Source: Candidatus Latescibacterota bacterium
GTDB lineage: Bacteria; JAAXHH01
Direction of reading: 5' to 3'
Length of the DNA stretch: 64,000 nt
Assembly (NCBI GenBank): GCA_022822725.1
Contig: JAJEAN010000007.1
Location: 936,382-1,000,381, forward strand
A program made the position numbers and the translations under genes. Below, piece by piece: positions 54,951 to 62,445 of this stretch. The notes beneath the pieces were generated by a model that did not search any database, was not told the origin of the DNA, and was given only the letters and a program-made list of their open reading frames with translations. Each line of letters begins with the position of its first letter. Within the stretch, counting starts at the first letter, position 1.

Positions 54951-54970
54951 AAGCGATCTCATGATCGCTT
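54951..54970 (+). promoter_or_regulatory. Perfect inverted repeat before the ribosome-binding site
   Basis: AAGCGATC and GATCGCTT pair around TCAT, and the AAGGAGG of the ankyrin gene follows at once. It could be an operator or an mRNA hairpin that controls translation. Confidence 0.5.
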
Positions 54971-54982
54971 GAAGGAGGTTCT

Positions 54983-56503
54983 ATGCCGTCCCTGCCCCCA
55001 AATTCCGATCTACGCCATCTCAAGCTGCAGGCTAAAACGCTGCTGAAGTCAGCCCGCGGTGGCGATGAGGATGCCACCGAAAGGATCCGTTCGGCCTCCG
55101 GCGGCCGGCGCGAGCGCATCGTGCTGTCGGACGCCTATCATGCCGTCGCCAGGGAATACGGGTTCAGGTCCTGGCCCCATCTCAAGATCCATCTCGAGAT
55201 CGCCGCCAAGAGTCTGGAAGAAAGACTGGACACGTTTCTGTCATCGGCCTGGCTGTGGGGCGACCGGAAACGCGCCGAGGCCGTGCTCGGTTCGGCACCG
55301 GAACTTGCCGGGGCAGATATCTACGCCGCCTGCGCCGCCGGAGACACGGATGCGGTCTCGCGCATCCTGGAGACCAATCCCGCCGCGGCCACGACGAAGG
55401 GCGGCCCGAAGGACTGGCCCCCGATCCTCTACGCGACCTGGTCCTGCTTCCTCGCAGAGCGCACCGACGCCATGGTCCGTATTCTTGAACTGTTGCTGCG
55501 TCACGGCGCCGACCCGGACAGCTACTGGGTGAACGAGTCCGACTGGAAGGAGTCGGCGCTCTACGGATGCGTGGAGAACAACTGCGTGGCGGCGGCCCGG
55601 GTACTGGTGGACGCGGGCGCCGACCCCAACGACAACGAATCCCTCTACCACGCCTGCGAGAAATTCAATCTCGAACTGCTCGACGTTGTTGCGGTAAACG
55701 GTCTGGATCCAGAGGCGGTTTCCTATTGCATCAAGCATGCCATGGATATGAACTGGACAGAGGGGATCCTTTGGTTCCTCGGCCAGGGCGCGGCCCCCAA
55801 CGCGCTCCATCCCGCCGACAACGAAACGTCCCTGCACTGGGCGGTAAAGAGAAACTGTTCGATCGACGTGATCGGCGCGCTGCTAGATGCCGGGGCGGAT
55901 CCCAACGCGCGTACGTCCACCGGGAAGAGTACGTCCCTCGGGATCGTCGGCTGGACGCCGCTCGACTTCGCCATGCGGCTCGGTCGCGGGGATATCGCGG
56001 AACTCCTCCGGCGGCATGGTGCGGCGCCGTCCACCCTGTCCGAATACGACCGCTTCGTGGTCGCCTGCGCCAATGCGGACCGGGACGTCGTGGAGGACCT
56101 GAAAGACCGCAATCTGGCCGGCCTGACCGACGACGACCGGACCCTGATCAGCCACGTGGCCCAGGTGGACAACTGGGCGGCGGTGCGTCTCATGGCGGAA
56201 CTGGGCTGGCCCATAGACGCCCGGGGCTGGATGAATGCCACGCCCCTCTACTGGGCCCTGTGCAAGGGCCAGCCCGAAATGGTCGGTTTCCTCCTTCGGC
56301 AGGGCGCTTCCACCGATCCTATCGGCGGGTATTTCCAGCATCCGGTACACGCCGTCACGCACTGCCAGTGGTATAGCGACAGGGGGAATTACCCCGCCGC
56401 GCTCGAACTGATCCTGGAACACGGTGCGGCGATTCCGGACGGGTTCTACCCCTGCGGAAATGCGGCGATAGACGAAGTCCTTACTCGCTACATCGAGGAC
56501 TGA
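54983..56503 (+). CDS. Ankyrin-repeat protein with the shared N-terminal module
   Basis: The 506-residue protein begins LPPNSDLRHLKLQAKTLL and carries YHAVAREYGFRSWPHLKIHL about 50 residues later, the clearest copy of the module. Ankyrin repeats include TSLHWAVKRNCSIDVIGALL and TPLYWALCKGQPEMVGFLLR. AAGGAGG gives a strong ribosome-binding site, right after a perfect hairpin. It stands alone behind the tandem-repeat region and is divergent from the AraC regulator. Confidence 0.9.
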   Translation: MPSLPPNSDLRHLKLQAKTLLKSARGGDEDATERIRSASGGRRERIVLSDAYHAVAREYGFRSWPHLKIHLEIAAKSLEERLDTFLSSAWLWGDRKRAEAVLGSAPELAGADIYAACAAGDTDAVSRILETNPAAATTKGGPKDWPPILYATWSCFLAERTDAMVRILELLLRHGADPDSYWVNESDWKESALYGCVENNCVAAARVLVDAGADPNDNESLYHACEKFNLELLDVVAVNGLDPEAVSYCIKHAMDMNWTEGILWFLGQGAAPNALHPADNETSLHWAVKRNCSIDVIGALLDAGADPNARTSTGKSTSLGIVGWTPLDFAMRLGRGDIAELLRRHGAAPSTLSEYDRFVVACANADRDVVEDLKDRNLAGLTDDDRTLISHVAQVDNWAAVRLMAELGWPIDARGWMNATPLYWALCKGQPEMVGFLLRQGASTDPIGGYFQHPVHAVTHCQWYSDRGNYPAALELILEHGAAIPDGFYPCGNAAIDEVLTRYIED

Positions 56504-56591
56504 GGCGTCACTGGTCGAGTGCCGTACGCCGGAAAGAACGGGCGGCGTGCTCGTTCGTGCGCTGCGATACCCGGAAGCGGCCGCGGCCAAC

Positions 56592-56620
56592 TTGACAAAC
56601 ACGGGGCGGAGCGGTATATA
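56592..56620 (+). promoter_or_regulatory. Sigma70-type promoter candidate
   Basis: TTGACA (56592-56597), a 17-base spacer and TATATA (56615-56620) lie about 100 bases before yggX. It is one of the best promoters in the window. Confidence 0.65.
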
Positions 56621-56725
56621 GCCTGTGCTCAATGCACGCGATTCCAGACCGGCGAACAGCACCGGAGTAAAAACAACACAGGCATATGAACAGCGAAGTG
56701 CACGCCAGTTACGAGGAGGTCCGGC

Positions 56726-57001
56726 ATGGCCCGCATGGTCCACTGCGTCAAGCTCAACGAGGAACTTGAAGGACTCGATTTCGTCCCCTTCCCCAACGAG
56801 CTTGGCCAGCGCATATACGACAATATATCCAAACAGGCCTGGCAGTTGTGGATCAACTATTCGGTCATGGTGATCAACGAGTACCGCCTGAATCTCGCGA
56901 CGACCGAGGCCCAGGAGATTTACGACCGGCACCTGGAAGCGTTCTTCTTCGGTGAAGGCGCCGAAATGCCGCCGGGATACCAGCCCCCTCAGTCCAAGTA
57001 A
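56726..57001 (+). CDS. yggX: Fe(2+)-trafficking / oxidative damage protection protein
   Basis: The 91-residue protein is a full-length YggX: MVHCVKLNEELEGLDF with the conserved cysteine, then ISKQAWQLWINYSVMVINEY and YDRHLEAFFFGEG. It is linked to iron traffic and protection of Fe-S clusters from oxidants in the cytoplasm. GAGGAGG precedes the ATG, and a clear promoter and terminator frame it as a single-gene unit. Confidence 0.95.
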   Translation: MARMVHCVKLNEELEGLDFVPFPNELGQRIYDNISKQAWQLWINYSVMVINEYRLNLATTEAQEIYDRHLEAFFFGEGAEMPPGYQPPQSK

Positions 57002-57031
57002 CCCCGGCCGTCACGGCAGCCGCGGGGTTTT
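57000..57031 (+). terminator. Rho-independent terminator of yggX
   Basis: AACCCCG and CGGGGTT pair across a short inner hairpin (GCCG/CGGC), followed by TTTT, starting in the stop codon of yggX. Confidence 0.6.
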
Positions 57032-57059
57032 GCAGGAAGTGTGTCGGAAGGCGCGGCGT

Positions 57060-58259
57060 TCAGGAAGTATATCCGTCCTGCGCGGCGCCGCAGTGCTGCG
57101 GCCGGGCCGGCGCCCGGTATTGCACGCGGTGATCGGGCGTCTCCAGGCGGATGCCGCCCCGATGCTTCGACGTGAGGCAGTGGTCCAGGATGCCGCAGAC
57201 GGTCAGCGTCCGTTCCACCGGGATCGGGGACACCCCGGTCTCGAACATCTCGTCGATCCGTGACACAAGGCAGGCGGAATAGGTGACCGGCGGTGTGGGC
57301 GGCAGGAAGAACTGGGTCGACTTCGGATCCCGTTCACCCTTCAGGCGGGTGGCGAAGCAGTAGTCGCCAATGGCGCCGTTGAGCATGAGCAGCGTGGTTT
57401 TCAAACCGTCCACGTGTTCGATGAAGTACGCTGCCGGCTCCTCGGCCAGTCGGCGCAGCTCGCCCGTGCCCAACAGGTCCTGCGTGCGGCCGTCTTTTTC
57501 GGGCAGCCCCTTTGGACTGTCGCAGCGTGACAGCGCCGATTCCAGCAGCTCCTTCGAATAGCGCCCCTGCTCGCCGGCTTCCCAGACTTCATCGCCCACG
57601 ATCATCTGTACCGCTTTGACCCCCGTCTCTCCGCCCCTGCGCCGCTCGATCATGCACTGCATGGCTTCGAGGGCGTGGTAGTCCATGGCGTCCGAACCGC
57701 CGACGCCCACCATGAGCGCTTCCTCGATGTCGCATTCAAGCGGGAGTTCCAGGTCGGGCAGCCGCCAGGTGACCGGCAGGCTCGAGCCCGCGAGCACGGG
57801 GAACCCGAGCCGTTTCGAATCAGCCACCATTTCCAGGCCCCTGTCGAAGCTGTAGGAGAGGTTCTTGTCGTTGTAGACCGGCACGGAGCGGCCGTCCTCC
57901 TCGAACACCTCGACGCAGGCCTTGAACATCTCGTAGCGCGGGTAGAGCTTCTGGCCTTTTTCGTTGTTCGGATAATCACCGTGTTCGCAGATGATGAGTA
58001 TGCCGTCCACGGCCAGCGAATCCCCGCCGCATCGCAGCGCTTCGGCGATGGTGGGATATACCTCGAAACCGAACTCGCGGGCTCGATCGGTACTCTGGTC
58101 GCCTTCGGGCCGCTGGTCGACGTAGAGCGATACAACCTCCGCGTCCGGCCTGCGCCAGCGGCCGGAGTGCGGATAGCCCACGAGGAACCGGTCCGCGAAA
58201 TGCTGCGTGTGGGAGAGATAGGTGTAGATGGAACTGATGACAGCGAGCCGTTTGGGCAT
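57060..58259 (-). CDS. Conserved protein of unknown function (paralogue of the next gene)
   Basis: The 399-residue protein is of unknown function. Its conserved core includes VVSLYVDQRPEGD, TIAEALRCGGDSLAVDGILI, EHGDYPNNEKGQKLYPRYEM and GSSLPVTWRLPDLELPL. The opening SSIYTYLSHTQHFADRFLVG suggests an alpha/beta, perhaps Rossmann-like, start. It shares the same motifs in the same order with the protein at 58264. There is no signal peptide. It begins four bases after that gene, so the two form an operon. Confidence 0.85.
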   Translation of the reverse strand: MPKRLAVISSIYTYLSHTQHFADRFLVGYPHSGRWRRPDAEVVSLYVDQRPEGDQSTDRAREFGFEVYPTIAEALRCGGDSLAVDGILIICEHGDYPNNEKGQKLYPRYEMFKACVEVFEEDGRSVPVYNDKNLSYSFDRGLEMVADSKRLGFPVLAGSSLPVTWRLPDLELPLECDIEEALMVGVGGSDAMDYHALEAMQCMIERRRGGETGVKAVQMIVGDEVWEAGEQGRYSKELLESALSRCDSPKGLPEKDGRTQDLLGTGELRRLAEEPAAYFIEHVDGLKTTLLMLNGAIGDYCFATRLKGERDPKSTQFFLPPTPPVTYSACLVSRIDEMFETGVSPIPVERTLTVCGILDHCLTSKHRGGIRLETPDHRVQYRAPARPQHCGAAQDGYTS

Positions 58260-58263
58260 GATG

Positions 58264-59457
58264 TCAGTATCTCCAGAACGTGGAGTGCTCGGGCGCCGGA
58301 TAGGCGACGTCGAGGTGAGGCGTTTCCAGACGCACCTGTCCCTCGTGCAGGCTGTCGACCCCCGCCGCGGTGAGGCCCGTCGTCAGCAGGGTCCGTTCGA
58401 CCGGGTACGCGGCCTCGCCGGTGAGGAACATCTGTTCCACGTTGTTGACCTGCGGCGAGAAGAAGTTGGCCAGCGAGGTGCGGGCGGGCGGCATGGGCAG
58501 GTACATCTGCGTCGAAAGCGGCTCACTGCGTCCCGCGAGGCGCGCCGCGAAGTTGAAGTCCTCCACCAGACCGCTGAAGAGAATCATGGTGCATTTGACC
58601 CCGTCGCGGTGCCCGTACGTGTAGGCCACGGGATCTTCTACCATCCGCTTCATCTCGTTGATGGTGGGGAAGATGTTGTTGAATCCGTCGCGGGAAGGCT
58701 TCAGCGTGTGGCTGCGGCACAGGGCCGCTTCGAATAACTCCCGGGACCACACTTCGTCGTGGTAGGCTTCCCAGAAGGCTTCGCCCCGCCGGGCGTGAAG
58801 CCAGGCAACGCCCGTTTCACCGCCACTGCGCCGTTCGACCATGCATTGCAACGTCTCCAGGCCGTGGAAATCGTAGCTGTCGACGCCGCCGTAGCACACG
58901 CACACGGCCTCTTCCACCTCGGCGTGCAGCGGCATGTCGACCGAAGGCGTCCGCCAGGTCACCGGCAGGCTGGAACCCGCCATGAAGGCGAACCCCAGCC
59001 GCTGCGACGTTTCGTACATCTCCCGGGCCCAGTCCCAGTTCCACGAAAGGTGCTTGTCGTTGAAGATCGGCGCGGAACGGCCGCTGGCCTCGAAGACCTC
59101 TACGATCTCGCGGAACAGTTCGTAGCGCGGATAGAGCCGCTGCCCCTTCTCGTTGGTCGGATACTCGCCGTGCTCGCCCACCAGGAGGACACCGTCCACC
59201 TGCAGTGAATCCCCGCCCAGGGTGAGGGCGTCGGCGACCGTGGGGTATATCTGCATGCCGGGGAACCGCGCGGCCCGGTCCCTGCTGAGATCGTTCTCGC
59301 GCACCTGGTCCACGTACAGGGACACCAGGTCCATGGGCGGGTGGTGGTGCCGTCCGGCCCAGCCGTACCCCTCCAGGAAGCGGTCTACGATGTGCTGGGT
59401 ATGGGCGTAGGGGTGGTAAATGGTCGTTATAGCGGCGATCTTCGGTCGGTTGGGCAT
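58264..59457 (-). CDS. Conserved protein of unknown function (paralogue of the previous gene)
   Basis: The 397-residue protein has the same motifs as its neighbour: LVSLYVDQVRENDLSRDRAA, EHGEYPTNEKGQRLYPRYEL and GSSLPVTWRTPSVDMPL. The His-Gly-x-Tyr-Pro and Lys-Gly-Gln-x-Leu-Tyr-Pro-Arg residues are strictly shared, so they are probably catalytic or binding residues. I cannot name a family. It starts nine bases after the stomatin-like gene upstream and has no obvious ribosome-binding site. Confidence 0.85.
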   Translation of the reverse strand: MPNRPKIAAITTIYHPYAHTQHIVDRFLEGYGWAGRHHHPPMDLVSLYVDQVRENDLSRDRAARFPGMQIYPTVADALTLGGDSLQVDGVLLVGEHGEYPTNEKGQRLYPRYELFREIVEVFEASGRSAPIFNDKHLSWNWDWAREMYETSQRLGFAFMAGSSLPVTWRTPSVDMPLHAEVEEAVCVCYGGVDSYDFHGLETLQCMVERRSGGETGVAWLHARRGEAFWEAYHDEVWSRELFEAALCRSHTLKPSRDGFNNIFPTINEMKRMVEDPVAYTYGHRDGVKCTMILFSGLVEDFNFAARLAGRSEPLSTQMYLPMPPARTSLANFFSPQVNNVEQMFLTGEAAYPVERTLLTTGLTAAGVDSLHEGQVRLETPHLDVAYPAPEHSTFWRY

Positions 59458-59466
59458 GGTCGTAAG

Positions 59467-60411
59467 CTAGACGCGCCCCCGGTCGCCGTTGTCCGCCGCC
59501 CGGTCGTGCTTGATCACGGACATGGCCGACGCGATGATGGAACTGACGTCACTGAGATTGGAGGGTATGATCAGGCTGTTGGCCGACTTGGCCAGGTTAC
59601 CGAAAGTCTCGATGTACTGCTCGGCCACCCGCAGCTGCACGGCCTCGTCGCCTCCATCGGACTTGATGGCCCCGGCAATGGCCCGTACGCCCTCGGCCGT
59701 GGCGTTGGCCACGGTGAGGATGGCCTGGGCTTCGCCCTCGGCCTCGTTGATCTGCTGCTGCTTCTTGGCCTCGGACTCCTTGATGACCTTCTGCTTCTCG
59801 CCTTCGGCCTGGTTGATGTTGGAGTCTCGCATCCCTTCCGAATTCAGGATGGCCGCGCGCTTCTCCCGCTCGGCCCGCATCTGTTTCTCCATGGCTTCCA
59901 GGACGTCCCGTGGCGGACTGATGTTTCGGATCTCGTACCGCAGGACCTTTACGCCCCAGGGATCGGACGCCTTGTCCAGTTCGCTGACCACGGAAAAGTT
60001 GATGGCGCCGCGCTCTTCGAAGGTCTTGTCCAGGTCGATCTTCCCGACTTCGCTTCTCAGGGTCGTCTGGGCGAGTTGCGTGATGGCCATGTCGTAATCG
60101 GCTATGCCGTAGGAGGCCCGTTCCGCGTCCAGCACCTGCATGTAGAGTACCCCGTCCACGCCGACCTGCACGTTGTCCCGCGTGATACAGAGCTGTTCCG
60201 GGATGTCGATGGACTGTTCCTTCAGCGTGTGCCGGTAGGCCACCCGGTCCACGAAGGGCAGCAGGATGTAGAAACCGGCGTTCAGCGTCTTGCTGTACTT
60301 CCCCAGCCTTTCGATCACGCGGGCTTCCTGCTGAGGCACGACGATGATCAGGTTTCTCAGGAATATGATCGCGGCGATCGCGACGACGATGGTTACAATC
60401 AGTGTATCCAT
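59467..60411 (-). CDS. SPFH/stomatin-family membrane protein
   Basis: The 314-residue protein has an N-terminal membrane segment (IVTIVVAIAAIIFLRNLIIV), an SPFH/Band 7 domain (about 25-200: RVIERLGKYSKTLNAGFYIL) and a charged Ala/Glu/Lys coiled coil (about 195-245). It resembles the QmcA/stomatin group, which forms oligomers in membrane microdomains. It follows an NfeD-type gene, which is the usual partner of stomatins. Confidence 0.92.
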   Translation of the reverse strand: MDTLIVTIVVAIAAIIFLRNLIIVVPQQEARVIERLGKYSKTLNAGFYILLPFVDRVAYRHTLKEQSIDIPEQLCITRDNVQVGVDGVLYMQVLDAERASYGIADYDMAITQLAQTTLRSEVGKIDLDKTFEERGAINFSVVSELDKASDPWGVKVLRYEIRNISPPRDVLEAMEKQMRAEREKRAAILNSEGMRDSNINQAEGEKQKVIKESEAKKQQQINEAEGEAQAILTVANATAEGVRAIAGAIKSDGGDEAVQLRVAEQYIETFGNLAKSANSLIIPSNLSDVSSIIASAMSVIKHDRAADNGDRGRV

Positions 60412-60482
60412 TAAACGTTCCTTCCAGTGCGAGTTGGAGACGGGTGAGGTCTTGCAGACCCCTACACGCCATCCGGGTGCGT

Positions 60483-60914
60483 TTACGCGCTCCTGACCCA
60501 GAGTGTGACACCTTCAACACGTTCGACCAGACAGGCCTGTCCTTGCTCGATAAGCGTGTCTCCCTTGTTCACGGCGTTCCATCCCGTGCCCCGCACTTCC
60601 ACCTTGCCGGTGCCCTGGGTCGGGATGTCCTCGAGGGCTTTTCCTGATTCGCCCTCCAGGGTGTTTATCTTCGTGGCGGGCCCTTTTGGATTCAGTCTTT
60701 CGGTCAACATCCGCCGGAACAGGACGAGCGAAGCGATGGAGACGACCGAGAACAGGAGGAACTGAACCCAGGTCGTTTCCACCAGGCCCATCCAGGCCAG
60801 CACGCCGACCACGAGCGCGGCTACGCCGAAGAACAGCAGGTAGAAGGCGCCCGGTGTGGCCATCTCGGCCAGGCAGAGCAACACGCCGCCAACAATCCAG
60901 ACCCACCAGTCCAT
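60483..60914 (-). CDS. Short NfeD-family protein
   Basis: The 143-residue protein has about three membrane segments in its first half (WVWIVGGVLLCLAEMATPGA, LLFFGVAALVVGVLAWMGLV, FLLFSVVSIASLVLFRRML) and a C-terminal OB-fold domain (about 85-143: GTGKVEVRGTGWNAV). It lacks a protease domain, so it is the short form. NfeD proteins pair with SPFH proteins such as the one encoded just downstream. GGGAGG precedes the ATG. Confidence 0.9.
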   Translation of the reverse strand: MDWWVWIVGGVLLCLAEMATPGAFYLLFFGVAALVVGVLAWMGLVETTWVQFLLFSVVSIASLVLFRRMLTERLNPKGPATKINTLEGESGKALEDIPTQGTGKVEVRGTGWNAVNKGDTLIEQGQACLVERVEGVTLWVRSA

Positions 60915-60952
60915 GGTCGCCTCCCGGAATCGGGTAAATCACCGTAAGAACG

Positions 60953-62302
60953 TCACACTTCGAGCAACAAAGCCGCGGGCACCTCGATCAGGGATTTGAC
61001 CCTGGCCAGGAACTGCACGGCTTCCCGGCCGTCGATGATCCGGTGGTCGTAGCTCAGCGCCACGTACATCATGGGACGGATCACGACCTCTCCGTCGACG
61101 GCTACAGGCCGGTCGTCGATACGGTGCAGCCCCAGTATGCCGACTTGCGGCGGGTTCAGGATGGGCGTGCTCAGCATCGAACCGAACACCCCGCCGTTCG
61201 TGATCGTAAAGGTGCCGCCGCGCAGGTCCTCCAGCGACAGCTTGCCCTCGCCCGCCTTTGCCGCGTACTGTCTGATATTGCCTTCGATCTCGGCGAATGA
61301 CATGCGGTCCGCGTCACGCAGGACCGGCACCACGAGCCCATCCTCGGCGCCGACCGCGATCCCGATGTCGTAGTAGTGTTTCCTGACGATCGCATCGCCA
61401 CGGATTTCGGCGTTGAGTTCGGGGAAATCCCTGAGCGCCCCGATCACAGCCTTGACGAAGAAGGACATGAATCCAAGCCGGACGCCGTGCCGTTCTTCGA
61501 ACGCCTCCCGGTTCCTGCGGCGTATTGTCATCACCGTGCTCATGTCGATCTCGTTGAAGGTCGTCAGCATCGCCGCGGTCTGCTGCGCCTCCACGAGTCG
61601 GCTGGCGATGGTGCGACGGCGCCGGGACATGGGTACGATCTCTTCCCGGGCGTCTCGAGGCGTTACGGCGGGACTGGTTTCGGCGGGACTGGTTTCGGCG
61701 GGACTGGCGGTCTCCACGGCCTGGGCGGGACTGGCAGTTTCCCCAGCCTGGGCGGTACCGTCCTGATCTCTTCTCGCCGTCACGGCCCGTTCCACGTCCT
61801 CCCTGCGGATCCGGCCGCCCATTCCGGTCCCTTCCACGTCCGAAAGGGAAATCCCCGCTTCATCCGCCATGCGCCGCGCCACGGGCGTTACCCGGTCGTC
61901 GGAAACGGCTTCGGATTGCCCGGACGCTTCCCGGGCGGACTCGGGGGGTTGATCCGCTGAATCGGGTTCATCCGCGGAACGGGGTTCATCCGAGGTGGCG
62001 TCCGCGCTGTCCGCGACGGTGGTGTCCGCGCTGTCCGCGCCGGTGGCTGTGCCTGCCGCATCGCCGTTTTCATCCAACACACCGAGCAGATCGCCGATCT
62101 GGACGTCCTCGCCCGCGGCTCGTTCGATGCGGGCAAGTATGCCGCTGTCGTTGGCGTTCACCTCGAGGGTGACTTTCTCTGTCTCTAGCTCCAGGAGGGC
62201 TTCGCCGGTCGTGACCTGGTCGCCTTCCTGTTTGAACCACTGGACGACGGTTGCCTCAACGATGGATTCACCCAGTTGCGGCACGGTGATATCAATGGCC
62301 AT
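60953..62302 (-). CDS. sucB: 2-oxoglutarate dehydrogenase E2, dihydrolipoamide succinyltransferase
   Basis: The 449-residue protein is the core of the 2-oxoglutarate dehydrogenase complex. Residues 1-77 are the lipoyl domain (lipoyl-lysine K43 in [11 protein letters not shown]), about 140-175 the E1/E3-binding domain ([20 protein letters not shown]), and 215-449 the acyltransferase with [16 protein letters not shown], whose His and Asp are catalytic. The linkers are repetitive: [10 protein letters not shown] and repeats of SPAET. GGGGAG precedes the ATG. It lies after sucA on the same strand and before the NfeD/stomatin pair. Confidence 0.95.
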   Translation of the reverse strand: MAIDITVPQLGESIVEATVVQWFKQEGDQVTTGEALLELETEKVTLEVNANDSGILARIERAAGEDVQIGDLLGVLDENGDAAGTATGADSADTTVADSADATSDEPRSADEPDSADQPPESAREASGQSEAVSDDRVTPVARRMADEAGISLSDVEGTGMGGRIRREDVERAVTARRDQDGTAQAGETASPAQAVETASPAETSPAETSPAVTPRDAREEIVPMSRRRRTIASRLVEAQQTAAMLTTFNEIDMSTVMTIRRRNREAFEERHGVRLGFMSFFVKAVIGALRDFPELNAEIRGDAIVRKHYYDIGIAVGAEDGLVVPVLRDADRMSFAEIEGNIRQYAAKAGEGKLSLEDLRGGTFTITNGGVFGSMLSTPILNPPQVGILGLHRIDDRPVAVDGEVVIRPMMYVALSYDHRIIDGREAVQFLARVKSLIEVPAALLLEV

Positions 62303-62445
62303 TCAAACTCCCCGGGTCTTCACGGTGAACTCAGCGGCTGACTGACGGCGGGAAGGCCGCCAGGGATGCCGCGGCCGGTCTCTTGGGAACGGACTTTCGC
62401 GTCATACGCTGGAATCGTACAAAATGCGCCGGACGACGCGATCTG

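Larger units (their letters stand above)
54534..54982. other. Intergenic region with tandem repeats and inverted repeats
   Basis: About 450 bases between the divergent AraC and ankyrin genes. It contains a tandem array (54703-54812), a CACAC/GTGTG inverted repeat near 54834, and a perfect hairpin next to the ribosome-binding site of the ankyrin gene (54951-54970). I see no gene in it. Confidence 0.7.

Noticed and set aside
48425-56503. Host-directed ankyrin effectors of a symbiont or pathogen
   Set aside because: No secretion system, effector signal or host-interaction gene is seen; the sigma and globin fusions point to roles inside the bacterium.
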